Positions 43,800 through 52,974 of a stretch of 64,000 nucleotides of DNA are shown here, piece after piece. A program made the position numbers and the translations under genes. Within the stretch, counting starts at the first letter, position 1, and each line of letters opens with the position of its first letter. The DNA is from Sulfurospirillum sp. (GTDB lineage Bacteria > Campylobacterota > Campylobacteria > Campylobacterales > Sulfurospirillaceae), in the NCBI GenBank assembly GCA_016744795.1, contig JADGDR010000002.1:112548-176547 (forward strand), given 5' to 3'. The notes below the pieces were generated by a model. The model searched no databases. It was not told where the DNA came from and saw nothing but the letters and a program-made list of their open reading frames with translations.

Positions 43800-44078
43800 T
43801 TAAGATTTAGCTACAGCTTCTTTTAATTTTTTACCCACTTTAAATTTAACTGCTGTAGTTGCAGGAACATCAACAATTCTATCTGTACCAGGAACTCTAG
43901 CTTTTCTAGCAGCTCTAGGAGCTGTTGAAAATGTACCAAAACCTATAAAGCTTACGCTCTTACCTGCTACAAGTGCATCATTGATAGTCTCTAATGCTGC
44001 ATCAACGGCTTTTTGTGAATCTTTCTTTGAAAGACCTGCTTTCTCAGCTACCGCTTGGATGAAGTCTGCTTTTTTCAT
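43800..44078 (-). CDS. HU family DNA-binding protein
   Basis: This 92-residue histone-like protein bends and compacts DNA as a dimer. It starts MKKADFIQAVAEKAGLSKKDSQKAVDA with the conserved helices, then the beta-arm with VSFIGFGTFSTAPRAARKARVPGT, whose Pro at the arm tip intercalates in DNA. The start at 44078 follows AAAGGATTTCAAT; an earlier in-frame ATG at 44120 adds residues absent from the family. A strong terminator follows. Confidence 0.95.
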   Translation of the reverse strand: MKKADFIQAVAEKAGLSKKDSQKAVDAALETINDALVAGKSVSFIGFGTFSTAPRAARKARVPGTDRIVDVPATTAVKFKVGKKLKEAVAKS

Positions 44079-44158
44079 ATTGAAATCCTTTAAAAGTATT
44101 GTGTTGCGGTCATTGTACACTTTTTTTTTGTAAAAAACAATAATTTTTGAAAAAAAAT

Positions 44159-44185
44159 TAAATAAAAGTAATAAAAAGTCGATTT
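44159..44185 (+). promoter_or_regulatory. Candidate sigma28 promoter upstream of flgL
   Basis: TAAA (44159-44162), a 15-base spacer and GTCGATTT (44178-44185) give the same layout as upstream of motA. CGATTT fits the epsilon CGATWT form. Confidence 0.5.
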
Positions 44186-44194
44186 TTTACCATA

Positions 44195-44210
44195 TGGAAT
44201 TGTATTTGCT
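44195..44210 (+). promoter_or_regulatory. Candidate sigma54 promoter of flgL
   Basis: TGGAATTGTATTTGCT has the invariant GG (44196-44197) and GC (44208-44209) exactly 10 bases apart, matching the -24/-12 sigma54 pattern TGGAAC-N5-TTGCTT used by epsilon middle flagellar genes. It lies 52 bases before the ATG of flgL. Confidence 0.7.
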
Positions 44211-44261
44211 TATAAACTTATAAAATATGCAAGAACATAAGATAGATTAAAAGAGGTAATC

Positions 44262-47200
44262 ATGAGAATAACAAATTCACTTATCTATACAAATAGTATA
44301 AATAACTATCAAAGAAGTATGCAAGAGATATATAGAACCAATGAGCAAATATCGTCAAAACTTAAAATACAAAATAGTTTTGAAGATAGTGGTGTTTATG
44401 TTGATACCATGAGGTTAAATTACGAAATAGCAACATTAGAACAAGTTAAAGAGAGTAGTTCAAAAGCACAAGCCTACACAAATAATGCAGATAAAGTTTT
44501 AAGTCAATTTAATGCTGCGTTAATTACTTTTAAAACAAAAATGATACAAGCTTCTAGTCAGGTGCACTCTTCTACAAGTTTAAATGCAATAGCTAATGAG
44601 TTAGAATCTTTGAGAACTAGTCTGATAACATTAGGTAATACATCCATAAATGGAGAGTTTTTATTTTCAGGTAGTGCAACATCAGTAAAGCCAATTTCAA
44701 TTGATGGTACTTATAATGGTAATAATCAAAAACGTGAAGCAATTATAGGTTCAAATATTAAACTTCCATACAACATAACAGGAAAAGATTTGTTTTTAGG
44801 AGTTGATAGTGATTATCATAGAGTAGTCTCTACAAATGTTCAGATGTTTAATCAATCAAAATTGCATCCTGATATTATGGTCGAAAATAGCGGTACCGTT
44901 GCAAGTAAAAAAGTCTATATTACACAAGATGATACTATAAGAGATTTAGTAGGTGATTTTGATAATAAAACAACAAATGATCCAAAAGCTATGTTTTATG
45001 TATCTGGTAGAAAATCAAATGGAGATACTTTTTCTTCAAAGATTGAGATGAAAAGTGATGAAAAAGTATCAGAACTTTTAGAAAAAGTAGGGCAAAAATT
45101 TGGGAATTCACCTACAAATGAACTTGTTAAAGTTAGCATGAATGAACATGGACAGATTGAGGTTAAAGACTTGAAAACTGGTGGTCAACTTTTAGAAATG
45201 AATATTTTTGGAGCAGTTGATAGAAATGCAGAAGCAGGTTCAGTTGGTGCTGCTGATAAAAACAGCGTTAATGATCTTATGAAAGAGAAAAATGTCCAAA
45301 TTGTTGAGTTTCAAACATCAAATTTTAAATCAGCAAACACAGTTTCACAAATATCAACAAAACAAAATATATTTAGACCTGGTGAGTTTCTATTGGGTGG
45401 AAAAATGGCAAAAGGTGATGGCACCGCAGTAAATGCTAAGGATACCTTACAAAGTTTCATGGGTACGGCAGTAAATGAGATAAAATTAACAGGTTTAGAT
45501 AATGGCGGCAGTCTTATAAAAGTTCCTGTTGCACCAAATGATGTTTTGAAAGTTGATAGTACTACAACGGTGCAAGATTTATTAACACAAATTGAGAGAG
45601 TTTATGGAGTATCCGCACGTGTAGAAGATGGACAAATATATGTTGAAGGTGGTAGTAACACAGATTTTGAAGTAAATAAATTAGATGTACAGTTAACGGC
45701 AATAAGTGGAGCAGGAGAAGGTGAAGTACACTCTTTTGATATAACTGCACCAGTAACTACAAATGGTAATATAACTGTTACTTTACCTAATGCTAGTACT
45801 GTTAATGTTGCTGTTTTAATTGGTGATACCAAAGATGATGTTGCGGGGAAGATTGCAGCTGCGTCAGCAGCGCTTATGGGGGCAGATGGAAGTATATCTT
45901 CAGTAAGAGCAGATGGTAATAAAGTAGTTTTTGATTATAAAATCTCAGCTGGAGATGTAGCAGGAGTTGTCGCAGTAAATCCAAATGCAACAGGAACTAC
46001 TATGAGTACACCAAGTATAGATGCCTCATATAGAGCACCTGGCACTTCAGAGGTTCAATCTTTTAAAATTAAAGAAGATGCAACTGTGTCAAATACTTTA
46101 GTAGTTGCTGGACAAAATGTTGCAGTTACGGCTGGACAAACACCAACGGTAATTGCTAATAATATAGTTGCAGCATTAGTAGGAGCCCCATTACCACTTG
46201 TTGATGGAAATGGTAATACAATAACAGCAGTAAGTTCAAGTGGTGGAAAAGTAAACATTACTTATGATAGTTTAGATGGTGATGTGGCTGATGTTGATAT
46301 AAATAATGCTGCAACTTTACTAAATATGGGAGCAGTGATAACAGAAGCAAGTTATGCAACGACAAAAACACAAGAGGCATTTTCAACATTAGATGGTATG
46401 AATTATGAAAGACGTGGTTTTAAAAAAGATGGGAACACTCTAAGTAATAATGTATCTCAAATGATTAAAAAAACAAATACCTTTGCTATACCTTCAACAA
46501 AATTGAATGAAGTTTCAGGAGTTCAACCATTAGATGGAACTACTTTTGATTTTAATTTTACAAATAAAAATGGAGAAATAAGCAAAGGAGAAATCGTTCT
46601 TCAAGATACTGGTTCTTATTTTCGTATAGATTTTGATAATTCTGGTAGTTATGAACCAAATGAAAATATACCACTTTTTAATGCACAAGGTACAGCAACA
46701 AGAGCCAATGATGTTACTTATCAACAAGTTTCAGATGTTTTATCTTTGGCTTTAAGTGGAAAACATCCAGTCGATAAGGATGAATTTGATCCAACTACAG
46801 GAGCAAATCTTGGTCCTGATGGTAATTTATTCTCTGAGTATGAACAATCTTTAAATAGTGCAAAATTTAGTGTAAAAGTAACATTAGATGATAGAGGTAG
46901 ATTTGAAATTACAGACAAGAGTGAGAGCGATACAAAAATGGAGTTAGCTTTGTTTGATAAACGTTCTGATTCTTATGCTAATTCTGATACAGCTGCTTTT
47001 TCATTTATGGCAAATGATGCGGTAAAGATAGCAGATCCTACAGTGAATTTTTATAAAGATTTAAATTCAATTATAGATGCTGTGAGAAAAGGTGACTTTC
47101 AGATGAGTGCAAAGAATGATGACCCTAGAAGTTTGGGATTAAATAACTCTCTTACTAAAATTAATCATTTAATGGACCATGTGAATAAATCTCAAACAAA

Positions 47201-47405
47201 GATAGGTTCGTATTCAAATGCACTTTCTCAGACCAATGATCGTTCACAATTACTTAGTGTTAATATTAAAACAGTTCGCTCTTCAGTAATAGATGTTGAT
47301 CTAGGTGAGGCATATATGAAATTTAAGCAACTTACAAACTCATATCAGGCAATGCTTTCTACTGTTGCAAAGATAAATTCCATGAGTTTATTGAACTACA
47401 TGTAA
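44262..47405 (+). CDS. flgL: Flagellar hook-associated protein 3 (FlgL), enlarged
   Basis: FlgL is the second hook-filament junction protein. This 1047-residue product keeps the flagellin-like N-terminal helix (MRITNSLIYTNSINNYQRSMQEIY...) and C-terminal helix (DLGEAYMKFKQLTNSYQAMLSTVAKINSMSLL), but is longer than ordinary FlgL. Between are hook-IN-like segments (SKIEMKSDEKVSELLEKVG; VDSTTTVQDLLTQIERVYG). About residues 487-698 add two tandem beta-rich domains of about 100 residues, each ending in a DASY/TEASY-like turn. The protein lies downstream of sigma28- and sigma54-like promoters. The stop codon lies inside a TACATGTAA palindrome. Confidence 0.9.
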   Translation: MRITNSLIYTNSINNYQRSMQEIYRTNEQISSKLKIQNSFEDSGVYVDTMRLNYEIATLEQVKESSSKAQAYTNNADKVLSQFNAALITFKTKMIQASSQVHSSTSLNAIANELESLRTSLITLGNTSINGEFLFSGSATSVKPISIDGTYNGNNQKREAIIGSNIKLPYNITGKDLFLGVDSDYHRVVSTNVQMFNQSKLHPDIMVENSGTVASKKVYITQDDTIRDLVGDFDNKTTNDPKAMFYVSGRKSNGDTFSSKIEMKSDEKVSELLEKVGQKFGNSPTNELVKVSMNEHGQIEVKDLKTGGQLLEMNIFGAVDRNAEAGSVGAADKNSVNDLMKEKNVQIVEFQTSNFKSANTVSQISTKQNIFRPGEFLLGGKMAKGDGTAVNAKDTLQSFMGTAVNEIKLTGLDNGGSLIKVPVAPNDVLKVDSTTTVQDLLTQIERVYGVSARVEDGQIYVEGGSNTDFEVNKLDVQLTAISGAGEGEVHSFDITAPVTTNGNITVTLPNASTVNVAVLIGDTKDDVAGKIAAASAALMGADGSISSVRADGNKVVFDYKISAGDVAGVVAVNPNATGTTMSTPSIDASYRAPGTSEVQSFKIKEDATVSNTLVVAGQNVAVTAGQTPTVIANNIVAALVGAPLPLVDGNGNTITAVSSSGGKVNITYDSLDGDVADVDINNAATLLNMGAVITEASYATTKTQEAFSTLDGMNYERRGFKKDGNTLSNNVSQMIKKTNTFAIPSTKLNEVSGVQPLDGTTFDFNFTNKNGEISKGEIVLQDTGSYFRIDFDNSGSYEPNENIPLFNAQGTATRANDVTYQQVSDVLSLALSGKHPVDKDEFDPTTGANLGPDGNLFSEYEQSLNSAKFSVKVTLDDRGRFEITDKSESDTKMELALFDKRSDSYANSDTAAFSFMANDAVKIADPTVNFYKDLNSIIDAVRKGDFQMSAKNDDPRSLGLNNSLTKINHLMDHVNKSQTKIGSYSNALSQTNDRSQLLSVNIKTVRSSVIDVDLGEAYMKFKQLTNSYQAMLSTVAKINSMSLLNYM

Positions 47406-47460
47406 AAGATGGGTATAATTCATCTCTACATGTAAAGGATATGATATTTTAAAAGAGACT

Positions 47461-49599
47461 ATGTTTATAATTTCGGTTGCATTTTTACTGTTTTTTGGAG
47501 TGGCTACATTGCTTCCAGAAACAGGTTTTGTTGGTAGTTTTGGGGCAAGCATAGGTGTTTGGAATCAAGCATGGTTTGGTTATGTGTCTTATGTATATCC
47601 TTTTTTATTGATAATTCCTTCACTGTATTTTTATAGAAATAGTGAAATAAATGCACGTAAGATAGAAATAATACTCTCTACAATTCTTTTTAGCTTTGCT
47701 ATTTTGATTTTTCAAGCAGTTGTAGTTGATTCAAACCTTAATGGTCATCTAGGGTATTCCATAGTTGATATTTTAGAATCATTTATAGGTATATTAGGAG
47801 TTTGGCTTTTTATAGTGGCAATTGCTAGTTTGTCTTTAAGTATACTTTTAAATACTACAGCAGATGATATGTTTTCTTTTGTAAATACAAAAATTCCTAA
47901 AAAAGATGAATTCACTATTGTTGAAGAAGATGAAGTTATAAAAGAGCCTAAAAAAATTACAATTAAAGAAGAAATTGCTCAAAATGGTACAGTTCAAAAC
48001 GATATCGTTGAAGAAGATGTTAATCCCGAAGATTATAAAGATAGTATAAAATTAATAAAAAAAGAAGAATCAAAAGAAGAGCCCAAGGAAGAGGAATTAA
48101 AAAAAGAAGAAGAACATCATAATGTTGAAATCATAAGTGAAGTTGCTGAAAATAAAAAATTACTCGATGAGATTGAAACAGGTGAACAGTCTAAACCTAA
48201 AGATTATAAGCTTCCACCACTTAATATTTTGTCAACACCTCCTAAAAAAAGTAAAAATATAAATGAGAGTGAAATCGATAGAAAAATCTCTGATTTATTG
48301 GAAAAATTAAGAAGATTCAAAATAGACGGAGACGTTGTTAGAACATATTCTGGTCCTGTTGTAACTACTTTTGAATTCAAACCAGCTCCTCATGTAAAAG
48401 TATCAAAAATTCTAACTCTTCAAGATGATTTAGCAATGGCATTAAGAGCAAAAACCATTCGTATTCAAGCTCCAGTCCCCGGAAAAGATGTTGTGGGTAT
48501 TGAAGTACCCAACGCCAAAATTGAAACTATATATCTTAAAGAGATTTTAGAGAGTGAAATTTTTACAAAAGCTTCATCTCCTTTGACTATTGCTTTGGGT
48601 AAAGATATAGTAGGAAACCCTTTTGTAACAGATTTAAAAAAACTTCCGCATTTACTTATAGCAGGAACAACAGGTAGTGGTAAAAGTGTAGGGATTAACT
48701 CTATGTTACTTTCACTTCTCTATAGAAATTCGCCAGATACTTTAAAACTTCTTATGATTGATCCTAAAATGCTAGAATTTTCTGTATATAATGACATTCC
48801 TCATCTGCTTACTCCAGTTATTACAAAACCAAAACAAGCGATTATAGCTTTGGCTAATATGGTTTCAGAGATGGAGAGGCGTTATCAAATTATGAGTCAA
48901 TCAAAGACAAAAAATATTGAAAATTATAATGAAAAATCAAAGAGACTTGGATTAGAACCTTTTCCTTATATTGTTATTATAATTGATGAATTGGCAGATT
49001 TAATGATGACTAGTGGAAAAGAAGTTGAGTTTTATATAGCACGTCTTGCTCAGATGGCAAGAGCTAGTGGAATTCATCTTTTAGTAGCAACTCAGCGTCC
49101 TTCAGTTGATGTTGTAACTGGGCTTATTAAAGCAAATTTACCTTCAAGAATTAGCTATAAAGTTGGTCAGAAGATAGATAGTAAAATTATACTTGATTCT
49201 ATGGGGGCAGAGTCTCTTTTAGGTCGTGGAGATATGCTTTTTACTCCTCCAGGTAGCTCTGGATTAATTAGACTTCATGCTCCATTTGCTAGTGAAGAAG
49301 AAATTGAGGAAGTTGTAGAGTATCTTAAAAAACAAAGACCAGTCTCTTATGATGAAAACTTTTTAAAACAGAGTGATTCTGAACTTGTAAATACTAATGA
49401 AAATACCAATAGTAGTGATATCGATGAATTGTTTGAAGAAGCAAAAGCAATAGTTCAAAATGAAAAAAAATGTTCAATTAGTTACATACAAAGACGCCTA
49501 CAAATTGGATACAATAGGGCTTCACGCATAGTAGAACAACTTGAACTTATGGGAATACTTTCATCTCAAAATTCAAAAGGTCAAAGAGAGATACTTTAA
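47461..49599 (+). CDS. ftsK: DNA translocase FtsK
   Basis: This 712-residue membrane-anchored translocase moves chromosome dimers across the division septum. It has four hydrophobic segments (about 1-140), an acidic Lys/Glu-rich linker (about 150-260), the RecA-like motor with Walker A AGTTGSGKS (401-409) and Walker B IIIDELAD (about 506-513), QRPSVDVVTGLIKANLPSRIS, and the gamma winged helix (CSISYIQRRLQIGYNRASRIVEQLE, about 678-702) that reads KOPS. The frame is open upstream of the ATG, so the start is uncertain. It overlaps the convergent regulator gene by 3 bases. Confidence 0.93.
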   Translation: MFIISVAFLLFFGVATLLPETGFVGSFGASIGVWNQAWFGYVSYVYPFLLIIPSLYFYRNSEINARKIEIILSTILFSFAILIFQAVVVDSNLNGHLGYSIVDILESFIGILGVWLFIVAIASLSLSILLNTTADDMFSFVNTKIPKKDEFTIVEEDEVIKEPKKITIKEEIAQNGTVQNDIVEEDVNPEDYKDSIKLIKKEESKEEPKEEELKKEEEHHNVEIISEVAENKKLLDEIETGEQSKPKDYKLPPLNILSTPPKKSKNINESEIDRKISDLLEKLRRFKIDGDVVRTYSGPVVTTFEFKPAPHVKVSKILTLQDDLAMALRAKTIRIQAPVPGKDVVGIEVPNAKIETIYLKEILESEIFTKASSPLTIALGKDIVGNPFVTDLKKLPHLLIAGTTGSGKSVGINSMLLSLLYRNSPDTLKLLMIDPKMLEFSVYNDIPHLLTPVITKPKQAIIALANMVSEMERRYQIMSQSKTKNIENYNEKSKRLGLEPFPYIVIIIDELADLMMTSGKEVEFYIARLAQMARASGIHLLVATQRPSVDVVTGLIKANLPSRISYKVGQKIDSKIILDSMGAESLLGRGDMLFTPPGSSGLIRLHAPFASEEEIEEVVEYLKKQRPVSYDENFLKQSDSELVNTNENTNSSDIDELFEEAKAIVQNEKKCSISYIQRRLQIGYNRASRIVEQLELMGILSSQNSKGQREIL

Positions 49600-50285
49600 C
49601 CTTTACATGTAAAGGAGTGATCTATCTTTATTTGGTAGCCAACTCCATTTATGTTTTCCAATAAATCAGTCTTACAAACTTCTCGTATACGGTAAATTAC
49701 CATTTGAAGTTTTTTTAGATTTAGTTCACCTTTCCAGCTATTTTGGTATAGTTCTTTGTAATTTACATAGCTATCTCTACGTGTGCAGAGCATTTTAAGT
49801 ATTTGTATTGCTTTAGGACCTAGTTTTACCACTTCATCATTTTTATAAATTAAATTGTTTTCATGATTAAAATAAAATCCACCTTTTAATCTTGTGATTC
49901 TAAAACCATTGTTATTTGAATTTTGTTTTGCACTTAAAAGAGATATAGTTGCTATTATCTCTCTTTCGTTATAAGGTTTTACTATATAACCATCTGCTTG
50001 TACTTGCATTGCGTAACCAATCATTTCATCATCAGTATAAGCAGTTATAAAAACTATAGCACAATTACTGATTTTTCTGACATTTATTGCGGCTTCGCAG
50101 CCACTTTTAGCACCATGTATCATAATATCCATAAGAATTAAATCAGGATTATACTTGTTAATACTTTTTATAACATCAACACCATTATCAACTATATCAA
50201 TAACATTCCAACCTCGTGATTCTAATATACTTTTGAGGTACTCAGCTGCTATGACTTCATCTTCAACAATAAGAATTTTATACAT
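49596..50285 (-). CDS. Response regulator with winged-helix domain
   Basis: This 229-residue regulator has a full receiver domain (EDE pocket at 8-10, phospho-Asp53 in LILMDIM, Thr81, Lys103 in YIVKPYN) and a C-terminal winged-helix-like domain (about 150-222; KLGPKAIQILKMLCTRRDSYVNYKELY, NGVGYQI). The effector is short and Trans_reg_C-like. Its start overlaps the sensor kinase end by 8 bases. Divergent position beside a type I secretion operon suggests control of adhesin export. A palindrome gives the C-terminal FTCKG residues. Confidence 0.87.
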   Translation of the reverse strand: MYKILIVEDEVIAAEYLKSILESRGWNVIDIVDNGVDVIKSINKYNPDLILMDIMIHGAKSGCEAAINVRKISNCAIVFITAYTDDEMIGYAMQVQADGYIVKPYNEREIIATISLLSAKQNSNNNGFRITRLKGGFYFNHENNLIYKNDEVVKLGPKAIQILKMLCTRRDSYVNYKELYQNSWKGELNLKKLQMVIYRIREVCKTDLLENINGVGYQIKIDHSFTCKG

Positions 50286-51432
50286 TTAATCCCCTTTTGT
50301 AGACTATTTTATAGCCTAATCCATTGTGTTCTCTTATTTTTAGAGACCCTTTTAATTGTTTAACATTTAACTCTACTAGTTTTAAGCCCATATTATCTAC
50401 TTTTTCAGAACTATATCCTGAACCATTGTCATGGTAAGTTAAAAATGCATTTCCTTTATATGTTTTAAATACAAGGGTTATTTTAGGATTATGAGTGTTT
50501 TGAAATGCATATTTAAAACTGTTTGTTAGTAACTCATTTATGATAAGTCCAATTGGTATTATTTCATTTAAAGGAAGTTCTAATTCTTTAATTTTTAGTT
50601 TTATATCTATATTTTCATTAGAAGTTTTTTTTAGATTCTGTGATAAGTTTTCCAAAAAAGCTTTTACATCTACTCTTTCTATATTGTCACTAACGTAGAG
50701 CATTGAGTGAACCATAGCCATAGAATCAATTCTTTTTTTACTAATTTCAATAATCTCTTTAATCTCTTTGCTTTCGCGTTGAGCTTGCATAGCTAGCATA
50801 GAAGAAACAATATTTAGATTGTTTTTTACTCTATGTTGAAGTTCTCTATATAGAAGCTCTTTTTTATAGTTTAAATCAATAAGTAGTTTGTAGGCATCGA
50901 CTCTGGTGGTTTCATAATAGTATGCGAATACAAATATAATAATAATAATAACTAATAAATTTCCTATTGCAGTATAATTTTGAAGAAAAGTACTTTCAAT
51001 AAAATTGTCTTTCATATTAATTGCTACAAAAAACAGAGATACAAAAAATATTATATTTATAATAATTCCTCTTTTCCAACTAAATAGAAAAAAAGCACCC
51101 AATAAAAAAGGAATACAATAGACTGGAAGATAGTTATTGAACTCATTTACTACTAAACCAGCAATGATTCCAATTCCCAATATAGAGATTATTGAATATG
51201 AGGCCATATCATATTGATTATGTTTATAAAATAAAAAAAAAGATGAAGTAATTAGAATTAGGGAAATAACTTCAAGTATTACTGTAATTATATTGTTACG
51301 ACATAAATCAACAATTATTAAAGCAATAAACATTATTATACAAAGCCTATACATAGTTAAAAGAAGTCGTATTCTTCTATTTTTTATAAAAGTTTTAATC
51401 TCTTTATTAAATTTTACACTCGATTTTAACAT
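50278..51432 (-). CDS. Sensor histidine kinase of the HisKA_2 family
   Basis: This 384-residue membrane kinase has about six N-terminal hydrophobic helices (residues 20-175) with no periplasmic domain, so it may sense membrane or redox/ion status. A dimerisation/HisKA_2 domain carries His200 in LYRELQHRVKNNLNIVSSMLAMQAQ, and the ATPase domain has NELLTNSFKYAF and HDNGSGY. HisKA_2 kinases usually pair with non-canonical regulators. It lies in one operon with the regulator at 49596, divergent from the tolC operon. Confidence 0.87.
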   Translation of the reverse strand: MLKSSVKFNKEIKTFIKNRRIRLLLTMYRLCIIMFIALIIVDLCRNNIITVILEVISLILITSSFFLFYKHNQYDMASYSIISILGIGIIAGLVVNEFNNYLPVYCIPFLLGAFFLFSWKRGIIINIIFFVSLFFVAINMKDNFIESTFLQNYTAIGNLLVIIIIIFVFAYYYETTRVDAYKLLIDLNYKKELLYRELQHRVKNNLNIVSSMLAMQAQRESKEIKEIIEISKKRIDSMAMVHSMLYVSDNIERVDVKAFLENLSQNLKKTSNENIDIKLKIKELELPLNEIIPIGLIINELLTNSFKYAFQNTHNPKITLVFKTYKGNAFLTYHDNGSGYSSEKVDNMGLKLVELNVKQLKGSLKIREHNGLGYKIVYKRGLNV

Positions 51433-51523
51433 AATGATTCTTTATTATAATATTTTTATATATAGTACAGTATTTTACTTAGAATTTAAATTAATTATAA
51501 TATTACATCATCATTAAAGTATG

Positions 51524-51557
51524 ACGTGGTTAAAACGTGGTTTATCATTTGTATAAT
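51524..51557 (+). promoter_or_regulatory. Direct-repeat element and -10 of the secretion operon
   Basis: ACGTGGTTAAAACGTGGTTT (51524-51543) is a direct repeat of ACGTGGTT with 12-base period, ending 8 bases before TATAAT (51552-51557), where an activator could replace the -35. A related 20-base sequence occurs before the first adhesin gene at 57185-57204. Confidence 0.55.
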
Positions 51558-51612
51558 TAAATATGAGCTTGTATAAACTTTAAACAAGCTTTAAATACAA
51601 AAGGGGCTTATT

Positions 51613-52971
51613 ATGAAAATTAGAATTATATTAGCAGCGTGTGTTGTTGTTTTTCCTTTGGTTGGTGTTGCCGTTACACTTGATGAGACAGTAAAAGAAG
51701 TACTAAACAGCAATCCTCAAGTTCAAAAACGAATTAATTATTTTCGTTCAGTAAAACAAGATGTGGGCATAGCAGAGTCTGGGTACTATCCAAGATTAGA
51801 TTTTGTTGCTGGTGTTGGTAGAGAAAAAACCAATAATAGAGGTACATTTTTTGTTGATAAAACACTAGATAGGGAAGAGGCAGGTGTTGTTTTAACTCAA
51901 AATATTTTTGAAGGTTTTGGTACTAAGAATGATGTTAATAAACAACTTTTTAGAGTAAGTTCAGCAGCATATAGCGTAATAGAACAAGCTAATCAAACTT
52001 CGTTAGCTATGGTTCAAGCTTATACTGAGCTTTTTAAACAAAAAGAGTTATTAAGTTCGGCTGAAGTAAATTTGGAAACTCATAAAAAGATAAATGGTAA
52101 AATTCAAGAGAGAATTGACTCTGGAGTTGGTGCAAACTCAGAGTTAGAACAAAGTTCAAGTCGTTTAGCACTTGCAGAGTCAAATTTAGTAGTACAGATG
52201 AATAACTATGAAGATGCAATAAGTAATTTTATAAAAGTATATGGTTCTTTTATACACCCAGATGATTTAGATGAACCAATTGCACTTTCAAATTTACCTA
52301 CTTCAAAAAGTCAAGCAATTGCAGAAGCTAGTAAAATGAATCCATCATTAAAAGTACAAATAGCTAATATAAAAGTTGCAAAAAGTAATTACAATATTAC
52401 TGAAAAAGAGTTTTATCCTAGATTTGATATAGAAGCGAGACAAGATTGGAACAGAAATATAGGTGGAGTGAGGGGTAGCGATGACTCTTCTTCAATTATG
52501 TTAAAACTTAGATACAATCTTTACAATGGAAATGCAGATACTGCGAATAAACAAAAAAGAGTTAGTGAACTCCATCAAGAGATGAGAGTTTTAGAAGATC
52601 TTCAAAGAAGAGTGGAAGAGAGCATAAGACTCTCTTGGATGGCATATACAACTTTAGATAAGCAAATGGTCTACTTAAAAACTCATAAAGAACTAAGTGA
52701 AAAAACACTTTCATCTTATGTTGAAGAGTTCAATTTAGGTAGAAGAACTCTATTAGATATCTTAGATACTGAAGAAGAGATGTATTCAGCTGACAGAGAA
52801 CTTGTTATTGCTAAATATGATTTCATATTAGCACAATATAGAATTATTGAAAGTATAGGTACTTTATCGTCTCAAATGGATGCAGGTTTTGCTGATGTTG
52901 TAGGATTGGGTGAAGATGGAAACTCTAAAGCAGAAGTACTTGATGGTATGCCAAGCAAGGAGAAAAAATAG
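51613..52971 (+). CDS. TolC-family outer-membrane export protein
   Basis: This 452-residue outer-membrane channel subunit of the type I secretion system belongs to the TolC/LapE class. It has a signal peptide (about 1-21), then LDETVKEVLNSNPQVQKR, two outer-membrane-efflux repeats of long helices with GYYPRLDFVAGVGRE and EFYPRFDIEARQDWNRN near the membrane strands, and LYNGNADTANKQKRVSELHQEM, typical of RTX-type TolC proteins. It is the first gene of a compact operon with an ABC transporter and a HlyD-type adaptor. Confidence 0.93.
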   Translation: MKIRIILAACVVVFPLVGVAVTLDETVKEVLNSNPQVQKRINYFRSVKQDVGIAESGYYPRLDFVAGVGREKTNNRGTFFVDKTLDREEAGVVLTQNIFEGFGTKNDVNKQLFRVSSAAYSVIEQANQTSLAMVQAYTELFKQKELLSSAEVNLETHKKINGKIQERIDSGVGANSELEQSSSRLALAESNLVVQMNNYEDAISNFIKVYGSFIHPDDLDEPIALSNLPTSKSQAIAEASKMNPSLKVQIANIKVAKSNYNITEKEFYPRFDIEARQDWNRNIGGVRGSDDSSSIMLKLRYNLYNGNADTANKQKRVSELHQEMRVLEDLQRRVEESIRLSWMAYTTLDKQMVYLKTHKELSEKTLSSYVEEFNLGRRTLLDILDTEEEMYSADRELVIAKYDFILAQYRIIESIGTLSSQMDAGFADVVGLGEDGNSKAEVLDGMPSKEKK

Positions 52972-52974
52972 TAT

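Noticed and set aside
45562..46918. Several minus-strand frames inside flgL
   Set aside because: They are low-complexity shadows of the long plus-strand gene without start signals.
49596..51432. The two-component pair as part of the ftsK operon
   Set aside because: It is on the opposite strand and converges with ftsK; its promoter lies in the gap with the tolC-like gene.
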